Shown: positions 9,412 through 17,097 of the stretch, piece by piece
How positions within the stretch are numbered: position 1 is the first letter of the stretch
How the letters are laid out: every line of letters begins with the position of its first letter
Assembly (NCBI GenBank): GCA_004009845.1
Contig: RMBW01000177.1
Coordinates: 20,001 to 38,744, forward strand
Length of the DNA stretch: 18,744 bases
Direction: 5' to 3'
Source: Davidsoniella eucalypti
Taxonomy: Eukaryota; Ascomycota; Sordariomycetes; Microascales; Ceratocystidaceae
Made by a program: the position numbers and the translations under genes
The notes under the pieces: model-generated
Seen by the model: only the letters and a program-made list of their open reading frames with translations
The model's database searches: none
Told to the model about the DNA's origin: nothing

Positions 9412-9470
9412 CAACATCTTCATAGCTCTATAGCTCCATATATTAATGAAATAAATAAAAATTGAAAGAC
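9412..9470 (+). repeat. Short retroposon-like repeat, copy 3, opposite strand, with 10-bp flanking duplication
   Basis: Contains atcttcatagctctatagct on the plus strand, followed by an A-rich tail, and is flanked by cttcaatttt at 9402-9411 and 9471-9480. It is the inverse of copy 2 and has a different flanking duplication, so the two are independent insertions rather than one duplicated block. Confidence 0.65.
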
Positions 9471-9690
9471 CTTCAATTTTAATAGATAACAGCCCTGCAT
9501 TCATTGTTTTATGGTTAGTGAATTCTGTACTAACAGAAGAGCTTTGGCGCTTATTCTTTCACAAGCAAAATATATGACTTATGCCATTAATTGAATCATC
9601 AATTACCTATTTATTCAAGGCATCTATGTATTGTATAGAGAATTGTCTGTGTGTTATTTTTAAAATCAAGTCTTCAATCATTTTAAAATT

Positions 9691-9725
9691 CTTTTTTAAT
9701 TCATTAATCTTATAGCTATGAAGAT
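9691..9725 (-). repeat. Short A-tailed repeat, copy 4 (10-bp internal deletion)
   Basis: Matches copy 2 over the T run, aattcattaatcttat and agctatgaagat, but lacks the ggagctatag segment, which is one of two near-identical neighbouring motifs in the repeat. No clear flanking duplication. Confidence 0.55.
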
Positions 9726-10039
9726 TTGTCCTTGCACCTATAACTTACCTTTGCTAGTGCGTATGGCCCTGTAAAATTATTTTATTACCATTCAAACCAA
9801 ATATTATTACTGCTTCTGTTCTTTTAAAAGTGAAAAAAAATCAGAAAAGGCAGGCTTATTTCCTAGAGCTAGTACCAATTTTTTCTGCTGACAAACATAT
9901 TACTCGTAAGCAAAATCCCGAAAAAAACCCACTTTTCTAGATGTATTTATCCAATCACATGTCCGGTTGAACTAAATACATGTCCATCGTAAGGAAGGGA
10001 GCCCTCGCCCTCTTTTGTATGTGTGTTTAGCTGTCAACA

Positions 10040-10118
10040 GCCGCCGAATAATACCTAGGGTGCCCAGACTGAAATGTATGCACGTTTCCGCCCGCAACGC
10101 CGCCGAATAATACCTAGG
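10040..10118. repeat. Two 20-bp direct repeats 59 bp apart
   Basis: gccgccgaataatacctagg occurs at 10040-10059 and again at 10099-10118 inside the putative second-family LTR. Function unknown. Confidence 0.8.
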
Positions 10119-10300
10119 AGGTTGCACCAGTAGGTCAGGTACACAGGGAGTTGTAAGCTTGGAGGGGGAAGGCAAAAGGAGAACAGAAAAAAGATACAAG
10201 CGAGCTATATATGTTAACCTGAGAGAGAAAGAAACAGGAGAGTCTGGTCTACGGACAGAAGTTCGAGGCAATGCCGTGTTGGCTGTGTATGCACTCTAAA

Positions 10301-10507
10301 CCTCAATGCATGAATCGTTGTCACCAACATCGGAAAGGTGAGACTGTACATCAAGTCTAAGTTTCATGCGGAGGTTCTGCGACTGTTATTTCGTAACCAT
10401 CCAGTCGAAGCCTCAATGCATGAATCGTTGTCACCAAAATTGGAAAGGTGAGACTGTACATCAAGTCTAAGCTTCATGCGGAGGGTCTGCGAGTGTTATT
10501 TCATAAC
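10301..10507. repeat. 110-bp tandem duplication in the second-family LTR
   Basis: Two units, starting at 10301 and 10411 with cctcaatgcatgaatcgttg, about 90 percent alike by eye. They end at the LTR start (ttatttcgtaac and ttatttcataac). The position corresponds to the upstream part of the LTR (U3), where tandem duplications often act as repeated promoter elements; that role is inferred here. Confidence 0.85.
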
Positions 10508-10536
10508 AGTACCCTCCTCCTTAAGGGTCGATGTCC

Positions 10537-10617
10537 TCAGCGACTTCTGGGGCCCGGTTTGTCAGGATACTGGGTCAAAAAATCATCGAAAGCTTTGGTA
10601 TCCTCGATGGAGTCAAA
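10537..10617 (-). pseudogene. C-terminal end of pol from a second LTR retrotransposon
   Basis: An open stretch of 26 codons and a TGA stop (10537-10539), running into the LTR of copy A at 10619. The peptide contains FDDFLTQYPDKPGPRSR, which resembles the acidic/proline-rich tails of fungal Ty3/gypsy polyproteins. It is followed by a purine-rich tract and an LTR start. All upstream coding sequence is gone: the fragment is cut by, or joined to, copy A. The family assignment is inference from the tail composition and the layout. Confidence 0.45.
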
Positions 10618-10618
10618 C

Positions 10619-10796
10619 TGACACGAACTAGGTGAGGCAGTGGCAAGCAATCTAGTAGAAAGGACTTCGATTGATACCGATGAAGGAGAAAGGCTAATAT
10701 CTGTTGGAATACGGCGGGAATAGGTCCCTATTTATAGCCGTTTATCTGACTAGGTAAATACCTAGACAAATACCAACTGGGCCTTAGCCCGTGACA
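10619..10796 (-). mobile_element. 3' LTR of copy A
   Basis: 178 bp, TGTCACGGGC to GTTCGTGTCA on the minus strand, preceded by the polypurine tract. Identical by eye to the 5' LTR. Confidence 0.95.
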
Positions 10797-10800
10797 TTAG

Positions 10801-10814
10801 CCCCCTCCCCCCTC
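10801..10814 (-). promoter_or_regulatory. Polypurine tract of copy A
   Basis: GAGGGGGGAGGGGG on the minus strand, then CTAA, then the LTR. This is the expected primer for plus-strand DNA synthesis; the four-base gap to the LTR is also seen in copy E. Confidence 0.8.
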
Positions 10815-10972
10815 GGCAGACTAACTAATTCTAACTGATAAAATCTATAATACATGCTGACAAATTAAGTTTTGTCTTTAAAAAAAAAATGGCGCAGGGA
10901 GTGCTGCGGAAAAATAAGGAGTATCGTAAATACGGTAAACTCCGAGTGGCGGTAGCGCCGATTGAATGTTAC

Positions 10973-13194
10973 TTAGTGAGTGGTACCGTGCCAGTACGAA
11001 AATAATGAGTCCGATGATTCCTCCCCCCCTTGATGTTGCATGTGGGTGGGTGGCTGTGGGGATGCGGCTTGGTCCGATGGGACTGTGCTAACTTGCTCAA
11101 TAATGGCTGAGGACGCGGTGACTAGGGAGCGATCCAGGAAGATGCGCCAAGCGAGGGTACTTTCGACGTGTTCTACTGGTTCCCAAGTGGGGTCCTGGTA
11201 ACCTGACCACTTAACTAGTGCCTGTTCGTGGCCGCGGTACTTACGCTGGCGGACGATTTCCTCAACTCGGAATTCCCCTTCAGCTAGAGACTCGTCGCCG
11301 TATGCTTCGTCTCTCGTAATGGCTTCGGGTTCATCGTCTTGGAGCACTTGAGAAGGTAAGGGGTTGTTGAAGGCGTGACGGACCTTGTTCACGTGAAAGA
11401 CAGGGTGGACCAAGCCGGGGACGTCCAGTCGGACTGCATGGGAACCTACGAGGCCTGTGACCGTGTAGCGGCGTGCCAGCCAATCTAATTTCTTAGATGG
11501 TCTCAAGGATGAGAGATTTTCCGTTTTCAGGAAGACTTTGTCTCCAATCTTGAATTGCGAGGCTGGCTGGCGACGGCGGTTGGCTGCGGTTTCCTGGTAG
11601 TCCTGTGCGGAGGCTATGGCTACTTGCGCGAATCCCGATGCATTGCTGATTTTGTCTAGGAATGCTTGTGCGTCGTGGACGGGGGATCGTGTGGAGGCTG
11701 GGTCAGTGGATGGTGATGGTTCCACTATGGACATGTTGTAGCCGTGGGTAGCGAAGAAGGGCGCTAGGCCTGTGCTGGAAACCGTGCGGTTGTTGAGTGC
11801 AATTTGGGCTTGGGGTAGTAATTCGGCCCAGTCGTCCTGTGCGAAGGAGCAGAAAATGCGAAGGAAGGTCTCAACTTCTTGGTTACTTCGTTCTTGGGCG
11901 CCATCCGTTTGTGGATGGAAGGCTGTGGAAAGGCGTCGTGTGATGCTGAAGCGCCTGCAGACTTCGCCCCAAAATAATGAAGAGAACTGTGGTCCACGGT
12001 CTGATACAATGGCCGTGGGAAAACCGTGGTGGACGAAGACATGGGTAATGAGGGCTCGGGCCGTCGCTTCGGCCGAGGTGTCTGACATGGGGACGAGGAT
12101 TTGAGACTTGGATAGTCTATCGGTGATCCCGAGAATAAAGAGGTGGCCCTTGGATGGAGGTAGGGGGCCAATAAAGTCCATGGCCAGCTCGGACCAGTGG
12201 CGTGATGGGATTGGAAGGGGCTTGAGGAGACCGCGCTTCTGTTCTCGCCAATACTTGCTCTTTCCGCAAGTGGTGCAATTGGAGACGAATTGCCGGACAT
12301 CGTTGGTGAGTCCTGGCCAAGTATATTCGCGCGCGACTAGGTCCCTGGTAATTTCGCGGCCAGGGTGTCCTGACAAGTGGGAGTCATGGACAGTCTGGAT
12401 CAGTTTGGTGCGTAAGGGTTCAAAACGGGGGATCCATAGTCTGTTGCGCCAACGAAGGAGGCCTAAGTCATCCACGGAGCATTCGCTGATTTGCCATTGC
12501 AGGCCCCATGCTGAGGGAAAAGACCTAGCTGCTTCTTGGACAAGGGAGCGGGCTAGCCACCATCGGTTGTTGGAGGCCAGGGCTTGAGTCCAGAGGGCTG
12601 TGAGGTCGGGGTCTGCAAACGGGGAAGGTAGTGCGACCTGCGTGGCGACCTCGTCTGAGGCTGCGTCCAGGTCTGGAACGTTGGACCAGACTGCGTTGAT
12701 TACGACCAGGTTGTCTCCTGAGTCGGCAGGGGCGAGGAGTTGGTGTACTCTACTTAGCAGCCTGTCGTCGTTGGCATCCTTGGGCATGTCTTGGTCTCGG
12801 CGGGAAAGGGCATCGGGCACAACTTGGTCTGTGCCCGGGCGGTGCTTGAGTTCAAAGCTAAAATCCGATAACTCGTAGCCCCAGCGGCGTTGGCGCTCTG
12901 CTAGGGTTCTTTTGGTCCTAAAGAACTCGAGGTTACGGTGGTCCGTGAATACAGTGAAATGGACTCCTAGGAGAAAGTGTCTCCATTGGCGGATCGCCCA
13001 ATAAATCGCCAACATTTCCTTGTCGTGGATAGGATAGTTGGACTCAGCAGGGGTGAGTTTCCTAGACAGGAAGGCGATTGGGTGAAGGAGGCCGTCAGTG
13101 CCGCGCTGAGTGAGTTCAGCGCCGAGGGCATAGCCAGAGGAGTCCGCTGAGAGAATAGTTTCTCTATCAGGTTCGAAGGGGACCAAGAGGGGGG
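10973..13194 (-). CDS. pol of copy A, second part: RNase H, integrase, chromodomain
   Basis: In element order: RNase H with its acidic residues in SADSSGYALG, IHDKEMLAI and VFTDHRNLEFF; an integrase zinc-binding HHCC region (HDSHLSGHPG to NCTTCGK); and an integrase catalytic core with the D, D, E triad in LAMDFIGPL, IVSDRGPQF and DGAQERSNQE. The C-terminal integrase region has the HPVFHVNKVRHA block and is followed by a chromodomain with RVEEIVRQRKYRG, ALVKWSGY and PTWEPVEHV, which is expected to direct integration to chromatin carrying a given histone mark. The frame ends at the TAA at 10973-10975. No natural start exists here: this part is separated from RT by the six-G run at 13189-13194. 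Upstream residues in this frame (to 13237) are out of frame and should be ignored. Confidence 0.93.
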
Positions 13195-14709
13195 AGCGAC
13201 GAAGGCTTCCTTGATCTTGCGGAATGAGTCGTCGCAAGCGTCAGTCCAAATGAAGGGTGTATCCTTTTTGGTTAAGTTGGTTAGGGGAGCCAGGGTTTCG
13301 GAGATGCGAGGGACAAAGTCCCTGTAAAAGTTGACAAAGCCTGTGAAGCGGCGTAACTCTGTCAGAGTGTAGGGACGTTCCCAGTTGCGAATGGCTTCGG
13401 ACTTGTCCGGGTCTGCACGGATGCCTAGGCCTGGGCCCACCAGGAATCCGAGGAACTTAATTTCCTTGGCTGCGAATTGGCATTTCCTGATGTCGAGCTG
13501 GAGGTCTGCTTTGTCCAGGGCGGATATAATTTCCAGGACTAGTTTGCGGTGGTCTTCAAGGGACCCGCTGGAATAGATACAGACGTCGTCGATATAGGCG
13601 TCACAGTTGATACCATGCCATTTGTCCAGCACTACGTTGATGCGGCGTTGGAAGGCAGCTGGGGCGTTGGTAAGCCCGAAGGGGACGACATTCCACTGGA
13701 AGGCACCCAGTGGGGTGCGAAAGGCTGTTAAGTGTTCAGAGCCTGGGGCAATTCGGATGCGGTGGAAGGCCGAGATAACGTCTACCTTGGAAACCCATTC
13801 AGAACCTGTGATGCGACGCAGAGTTTCTCCCATGAGAGGCAGGGGGTACTTGTCCTTGATTGATGCGTTGTTAACTCCACGGTAGTCTACGCAGAAGCGT
13901 ACTCCGCCTCCTGGTTTATTGACGAAGAGGACGGAGGAACCGTGTTCCGAGTCAGAGGGGCTAATGAACTGGGTGCCTTTGAGGCCTTCCAGGGTCTTTT
14001 GGAGGACGAGGAGTTCCGGGCGTGTGAGGGGGTAGAGCGACTGGGTAGGGATTTTGGCGCCTGGTTTGAGCCTGATTTCCAAGTCTACTCCTGGCCTGTG
14101 CGGGGGTAGTGTCTCGGCTAGTTTAGGGTCGAAAGCCGAGGCTACTGGCTCTAACCAGTCGGGTAAATGCGGACGTGATTTGTCCTTATGGGCGAGAGCG
14201 ATCTGGATGTTCTCCAGCGAAGCTCTATAAATACTCACGTTGCCCTCCTCGCTGCAGAGTTTATAAAATTCCTCTGCGTTTAGCTCTTCAGCAGGTGCGA
14301 TAATCACCTCTTGTTTCCGAGGCCGGAGCCTTACATCGTTGTTTACCAACCATCTCTGGCCTAGGATGATGTCCTCAGTTTGGCCAGGAACCACGTAGGC
14401 CCAAATGGTTTCTTGGTGGCCGTTGATGGTGAGGGAGAAGGCGGCGATGGTGTCGATGTGCGGGGGGTTGTCCTGTGTAGTGACTTGGACAATCTCTCGT
14501 TCGGAGATGGTGTGGGTGAGGATGGCGTGAGGGAGGAGACGCGGGGGAACGACGGCGACAGTGAGGCAGCCACTATCCACGAGGGCCTTAGTCGAGTAGT
14601 CACCTAAACTTACGTCTAAATAATTACCCGAGGCACTCATTTCTAATCTGACTATTCTATCTCCAATTGATTCCCCCTTGTCGGGGAGCGGTTTCCCCCG
14701 ACTATCTAA
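13189..14709 (-). CDS. pol of copy A, first part: protease and reverse transcriptase
   Basis: The frame is open from within the gag stop region (14709); the first ATG is at 14638-14640. Counting from that ATG, the aspartic protease DSG motif is at residues 22-24, with IILGQRWL near 91. RT follows, with SKVDVISAFHRI near 284-295, the FGLTNAPAAF block at 321-330 and the catalytic YIDD at 349-352. Residues upstream of the ATG in this frame (ending IVRLE) look like a natural lead into protease, which favours entry by frameshift over a fresh start. At 13189-13194 a run of six Gs, against seven in copy C, throws the frame out just before RNase H. The downstream frame to 12967 is noise. Confidence 0.92.
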
Positions 14710-14712
14710 AAA
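14680..14712 (-). promoter_or_regulatory. Putative -1 frameshift signal at the gag-pol junction
   Basis: On the element strand the gag frame reads GAT TTT TAG with five Ts (14712-14708), and pol is in the -1 frame and open across the stop. Three bases after the stop starts a perfect 7-bp GC-rich stem (GTCGGGG at 14702-14696, CCCCGAC at 14686-14680) with a 9-nt loop. A Phe-tRNA in the P site could slip back one base onto TTT while the stop is in the A site. This is not the canonical X-XXY-YYZ heptamer, and termination with reinitiation at the ATG 65 nt on remains an alternative. Copies C and D conserve the whole arrangement. Confidence 0.6.
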
Positions 14713-16694
14713 TCCGGCTCATTGCTGACTGAAGGGGCGGTGCTAGAGGATTGCGGTTGCGAGGTACTTAGACATTCATTGATCATTGAGCGAACATCCT
14801 CTAGGGAGATGGATGGCTTAGTGGCCGCGGCGTTGGCGCGGATGGCACCCCTGGCGTTGCGTGAGTTACGGCATTCTGCGGTGCTGTGGCCTGGTCTCTT
14901 GCATTTGGAGCAGAAGTTAGGGGAGCTTGGGCAGAACCTCGGGGAATGTCCCTTTAGGTTGCAGGAGGAGCAGGGGGGAGCGTCTGAGCACTTGAACGAG
15001 GAGTGCGTGGTCTGTTGACAAAAGAGGCAGGGCTTGAAAGTGGTTGCGCTGCTGTTCACGGGGGGCGCCTGAGAGGGCTGCATAGGGGTAGGCTGGCGCC
15101 AGTTGGAGGAGGTTGCGCGGCGAGCCTTGTTGGTTTCCTTGACTCTGGCGACAGGACGCATTGTTGCTATCATAGTGTCGAAGGGTCTGATGTGGAAGAG
15201 CGTGGCAAGGTGATCCTGCATGTCTGGGTGCAGGCCTTCTTGGAGGATGGACAGTAGTGTGTTATGGTCTGTAATTTGGGCTTTGTCGCGGAGGGCGCAT
15301 AGGCGGTTGGTGAATGTTTCGAAAGGCTCGCTAGGTCCCTGCTTTATTTTCATCAGTAGGCGGTTGGCCGTTCTGGCGCGGTCTGGGTCGTCATAGCGTG
15401 AGTCTAGGTACGCGATAAATAGCTGGAAGCCGGTAGGGGACGCTAAGTGCTGAAGGTACTTGGGGCGGACTTGGTCCCTGATCTCGGGAGAGAGTGAGTT
15501 CATGGTGTAAGCTAGTTGGTCCCTAGGCGAGTGAAACCTCTGGAAGTCGACGAGGAATTTCTCGTTGAGCTCGTGCTTCCATGTGGTGTAGTCGAACGAT
15601 CCGTCGAATTTGCGCACAGCGTCTAGGACGTCCTTACGGCGAGAGATGGAGTCTTCGCGGTTGGGGAGAATGGTAATGCCGCCAGCTAGGGGCGTTGATG
15701 TGGGCGTCGTAGAGGGTGCGTGTGTTTGAGCGGAGGTAGGAGCGTTACGGGTAGGGGCGGCTAGTTTGAGGCCATGACGTTCTAGGGTTTCAGCGAGAGC
15801 CGCTAGTTCTTCTTCCTCGTCGTATTCATCCTTGACAACCGGTGGCTGGACAGGTTTCTTTGGTGTGAGGAAGGAGGTGATGTCTGTGGCAATGTCGTTG
15901 AGGAGCTCATAGAGCTTGTCCAGTTGGCCGAGTTCAGGGGCGTTCTCCTTGAGTAGGTTTTGGAGGGCGATCAACTGAATTTCCGCGATGTTTAGGTTCT
16001 CGTGGAATTGGAAGGCCCAGCGGCCTTTCTTGAAGGTGATCCAGTCCACCGGGTCCCTGGAGGCTGCTTGGAGTTTGCCTTGGTAGACCTGTGTGAGATA
16101 GTCGAGTGTACGTGTTGCCTCGGTGGAGTAGACCTTGGCGCGTGGGCGTCCGCAGATCGAGGTGCGCAGGGGAGCGGGCCTAGGCTGGGGGCCTATCTCT
16201 GGCTGGTGGAGGAAGGAGTCCATGTTGTCATCGATGGTGTCCGAGCCAAACCCTAGTATGTGGGGGTTGGTCAGGGCGCGGACTGTGAGGATCTGTGCGC
16301 TTCGGGTGGACCGGATCCTAGTGGGCATGGGTGCAATGTGGCCAATGATGCCAGATGCGAAGGTCATGCAGTGAAGGTGGCTGTGGAAGTGCGAAGCGTG
16401 GGACAAGATAAGAGGACCAGCAGGGAAGGGGCCAAGTAGTTTGGCTAGGCGGGGACGCTCGGAGCGCTTGAAGAGGGAGAGGTAGCACCAGCCGGAGCGA
16501 GTCCACAGGCGTTTCTGCGAGTGAAAGGGGGTGGGGACGTGCTTGGCTTTGAAGGCCTGGATGAGGCGTAGCGTAGAGTCCGCTAGGAAGATAAAGATGA
16601 TAGGGCCTAAAAAGAGGAAGGCTAGTGAATCGGTGAGGCCGTAAAAGAGGCCGAGGGCAATCTCCCAGACATGGAGAAGGATAGTGTGCATCAT
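14706..16694 (-). CDS. Gag of copy A, intact, with three zinc knuckles
   Basis: 662 residues, start ATG at 16692-16694 (the next codon is also ATG), stop TAG at 14706-14708. Residues about 4-40 are strongly hydrophobic. An ATG at residue 158 opens MDSFLHQPEIG and could be a second start. Residues about 195-280 look helical. Residues 281-345 are acidic and then Pro/Thr/Ser-rich. Residues 350-520 match the retrotransposon capsid (Retrotrans_gag) type, with FDYTTWKHELNEKF and FETFTNRLCALRDKA. Three consecutive CCHC knuckles, all C-x2-C-x4-H-x4-C, start at Cys556, Cys575 and Cys595, and would bind RNA in the particle. It is the only unbroken gene of the element family in the window. Pol lies directly downstream in the -1 frame. 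Confidence 0.94.
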   Translation of the reverse strand: MMHTILLHVWEIALGLFYGLTDSLAFLFLGPIIFIFLADSTLRLIQAFKAKHVPTPFHSQKRLWTRSGWCYLSLFKRSERPRLAKLLGPFPAGPLILSHASHFHSHLHCMTFASGIIGHIAPMPTRIRSTRSAQILTVRALTNPHILGFGSDTIDDNMDSFLHQPEIGPQPRPAPLRTSICGRPRAKVYSTEATRTLDYLTQVYQGKLQAASRDPVDWITFKKGRWAFQFHENLNIAEIQLIALQNLLKENAPELGQLDKLYELLNDIATDITSFLTPKKPVQPPVVKDEYDEEEELAALAETLERHGLKLAAPTRNAPTSAQTHAPSTTPTSTPLAGGITILPNREDSISRRKDVLDAVRKFDGSFDYTTWKHELNEKFLVDFQRFHSPRDQLAYTMNSLSPEIRDQVRPKYLQHLASPTGFQLFIAYLDSRYDDPDRARTANRLLMKIKQGPSEPFETFTNRLCALRDKAQITDHNTLLSILQEGLHPDMQDHLATLFHIRPFDTMIATMRPVARVKETNKARRATSSNWRQPTPMQPSQAPPVNSSATTFKPCLFCQQTTHSSFKCSDAPPCSSCNLKGHSPRFCPSSPNFCSKCKRPGHSTAECRNSRNARGAIRANAAATKPSISLEDVRSMINECLSTSQPQSSSTAPSVSNEPDF

Positions 16695-16749
16695 GGTGCA
16701 GAAATTGGATAAGTGCGGAAGAAACGTCGCGTTAATTTATGGATAAAGT

Positions 16750-16863
16750 GTCAAGTGAGGTGAGGACGCTGCACTGAAAATATGATAAAAGGTTGAGTGA
16801 GGTATGGACGCTGCACTAGATAGTAAAGATAAAAAGGGTCAAGTGAGGTATGGACGCTGCACT
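16750..16863 (-). repeat. Leader tandem repeat of copy A (three units)
   Basis: Units begin near 16750, 16792 and 16838 and share the core gaggtatggacgctgcact (the first has gaggtgaggacg). The spacing is 42 and 46 bp. They lie between the primer-binding site and gag and are conserved in copy D. Confidence 0.87.
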
Positions 16864-16893
16864 GGATAGTAAAGTAATAAGTAAAAGCTGTAG

Positions 16894-16904
16894 ATCGGTA
16901 TCAA
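16894..16904 (-). promoter_or_regulatory. Primer-binding site of copy A (self-priming type)
   Basis: Two bases inside the 5' LTR the element strand reads TTGATACCGAT. The LTR itself contains the exact reverse complement, ATCGGTATCAA, at 16969-16959. The match is 11 nt and ends sharply at both sides. In the Tf1/sushi group the first 11 nt of the mRNA fold back on the primer site and prime reverse transcription; the length and placement here fit that scheme. Confidence 0.78.
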
Positions 16905-16906
16905 AA

Positions 16907-17084
16907 TGACACGAACTAGGTGAGGCAGTGGCAAGCAATCTAGTAGAAAGGACTTCGATTGATACCGATGAAGGAGAAAGGCTAATATCTGTTGGAATAC
17001 GGCGGGAATAGGTCCCTATTTATAGCCGTTTATCTGACTAGGTAAATACCTAGACAAATACCAACTGGGCCTTAGCCCGTGACA
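16907..17084 (-). mobile_element. 5' LTR of copy A
   Basis: 178 bp, same ends as the other LTRs. It carries the promoter, the predicted transcript start and, near the U3 start, a palindromic CTAGGTATTTACCTAG that could bind a dimeric regulator. Confidence 0.95.
16959..17024 (-). promoter_or_regulatory. TATA box and predicted self-primer/transcript start in the 5' LTR
   Basis: TATAAATAG lies at 17024-17016. The 11-nt self-primer starts 55 nt downstream at 16969, a plausible start-site distance for a fungal promoter. If transcription starts at 16969, the mRNA begins with the primer sequence. The start site is predicted from this match, not measured. Confidence 0.6.
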
Positions 17085-17097
17085 CATGGTGCAAGTA
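17085..17097. other. Filler between copy A and copy F
   Basis: About 13 bases (catggtgcaagta and neighbours) match neither the LTR family nor the adjacent pol sequence. They do not duplicate the bases at the other end of copy A. Confidence 0.5.

Larger units (their letters stand above)
8379..9959. other. AT-rich intergenic DNA with short dispersed repeats; no gene supported
   Basis: Low GC, many A and T runs, no ORF with recognisable motifs, no tRNA or other RNA gene seen. The open frames at 8438-8626 (minus) and 9181-9465 (plus) have no visible domain, and the second runs through a repeat copy. The only structure found is the family of short A-tailed repeats listed separately (8832-8864, 8927-8985, 9412-9470, 9691-9725). 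Confidence 0.7.
9960..10508 (-). mobile_element. Probable LTR of a second retrotransposon family (left edge uncertain)
   Basis: On the minus strand the LTR starts TGTTATGAAATAAC at 10508, directly after a purine-rich tract (AAGGAGGAGGG) and the end of a pol-like frame, which is the usual order at the 3' end of an LTR element. Inside are a 110-bp tandem duplication near the start and a TATA-like ATATATAG near 10205-10215. The other edge is set at 9960 only because the minus strand there ends in a CA dinucleotide (ACCGGACA). That choice is a guess, and no matching LTR is present in the window to test it. Confidence 0.5.
10619..17084 (-). mobile_element. Full-length Ty3/gypsy chromovirus, copy A
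   Basis: 6466 bp with identical 178-bp LTRs (16907-17084 at the 5' end, 10619-10796 at the 3' end). In element order it holds the self-priming type primer site, a leader with three tandem repeats, gag (16694-14706), a -1 gag-pol junction with hairpin, pol (to 10973) with protease, RT, RNase H, integrase and chromodomain, and a polypurine tract. The domain order RT-RNase H-integrase places it in Ty3/gypsy, and the chromodomain places it among chromoviruses. The identical LTRs argue for recent insertion. Flanking bases differ (caaac before 10619, catgg after 17084), so no target duplication is seen. One indel interrupts pol. Confidence 0.95.

Noticed and set aside
9181..9465. 94-residue plus-strand ORF as a gene
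   Set aside because: No recognisable motif, AT-driven composition, and its end overlaps a retroposon-like repeat copy and one of its flanking duplications.
9972..10271. 99-residue minus-strand ORF as a gene
   Set aside because: It lies wholly inside the putative second-family LTR, shows no domain, and runs across the 20-bp direct repeats.
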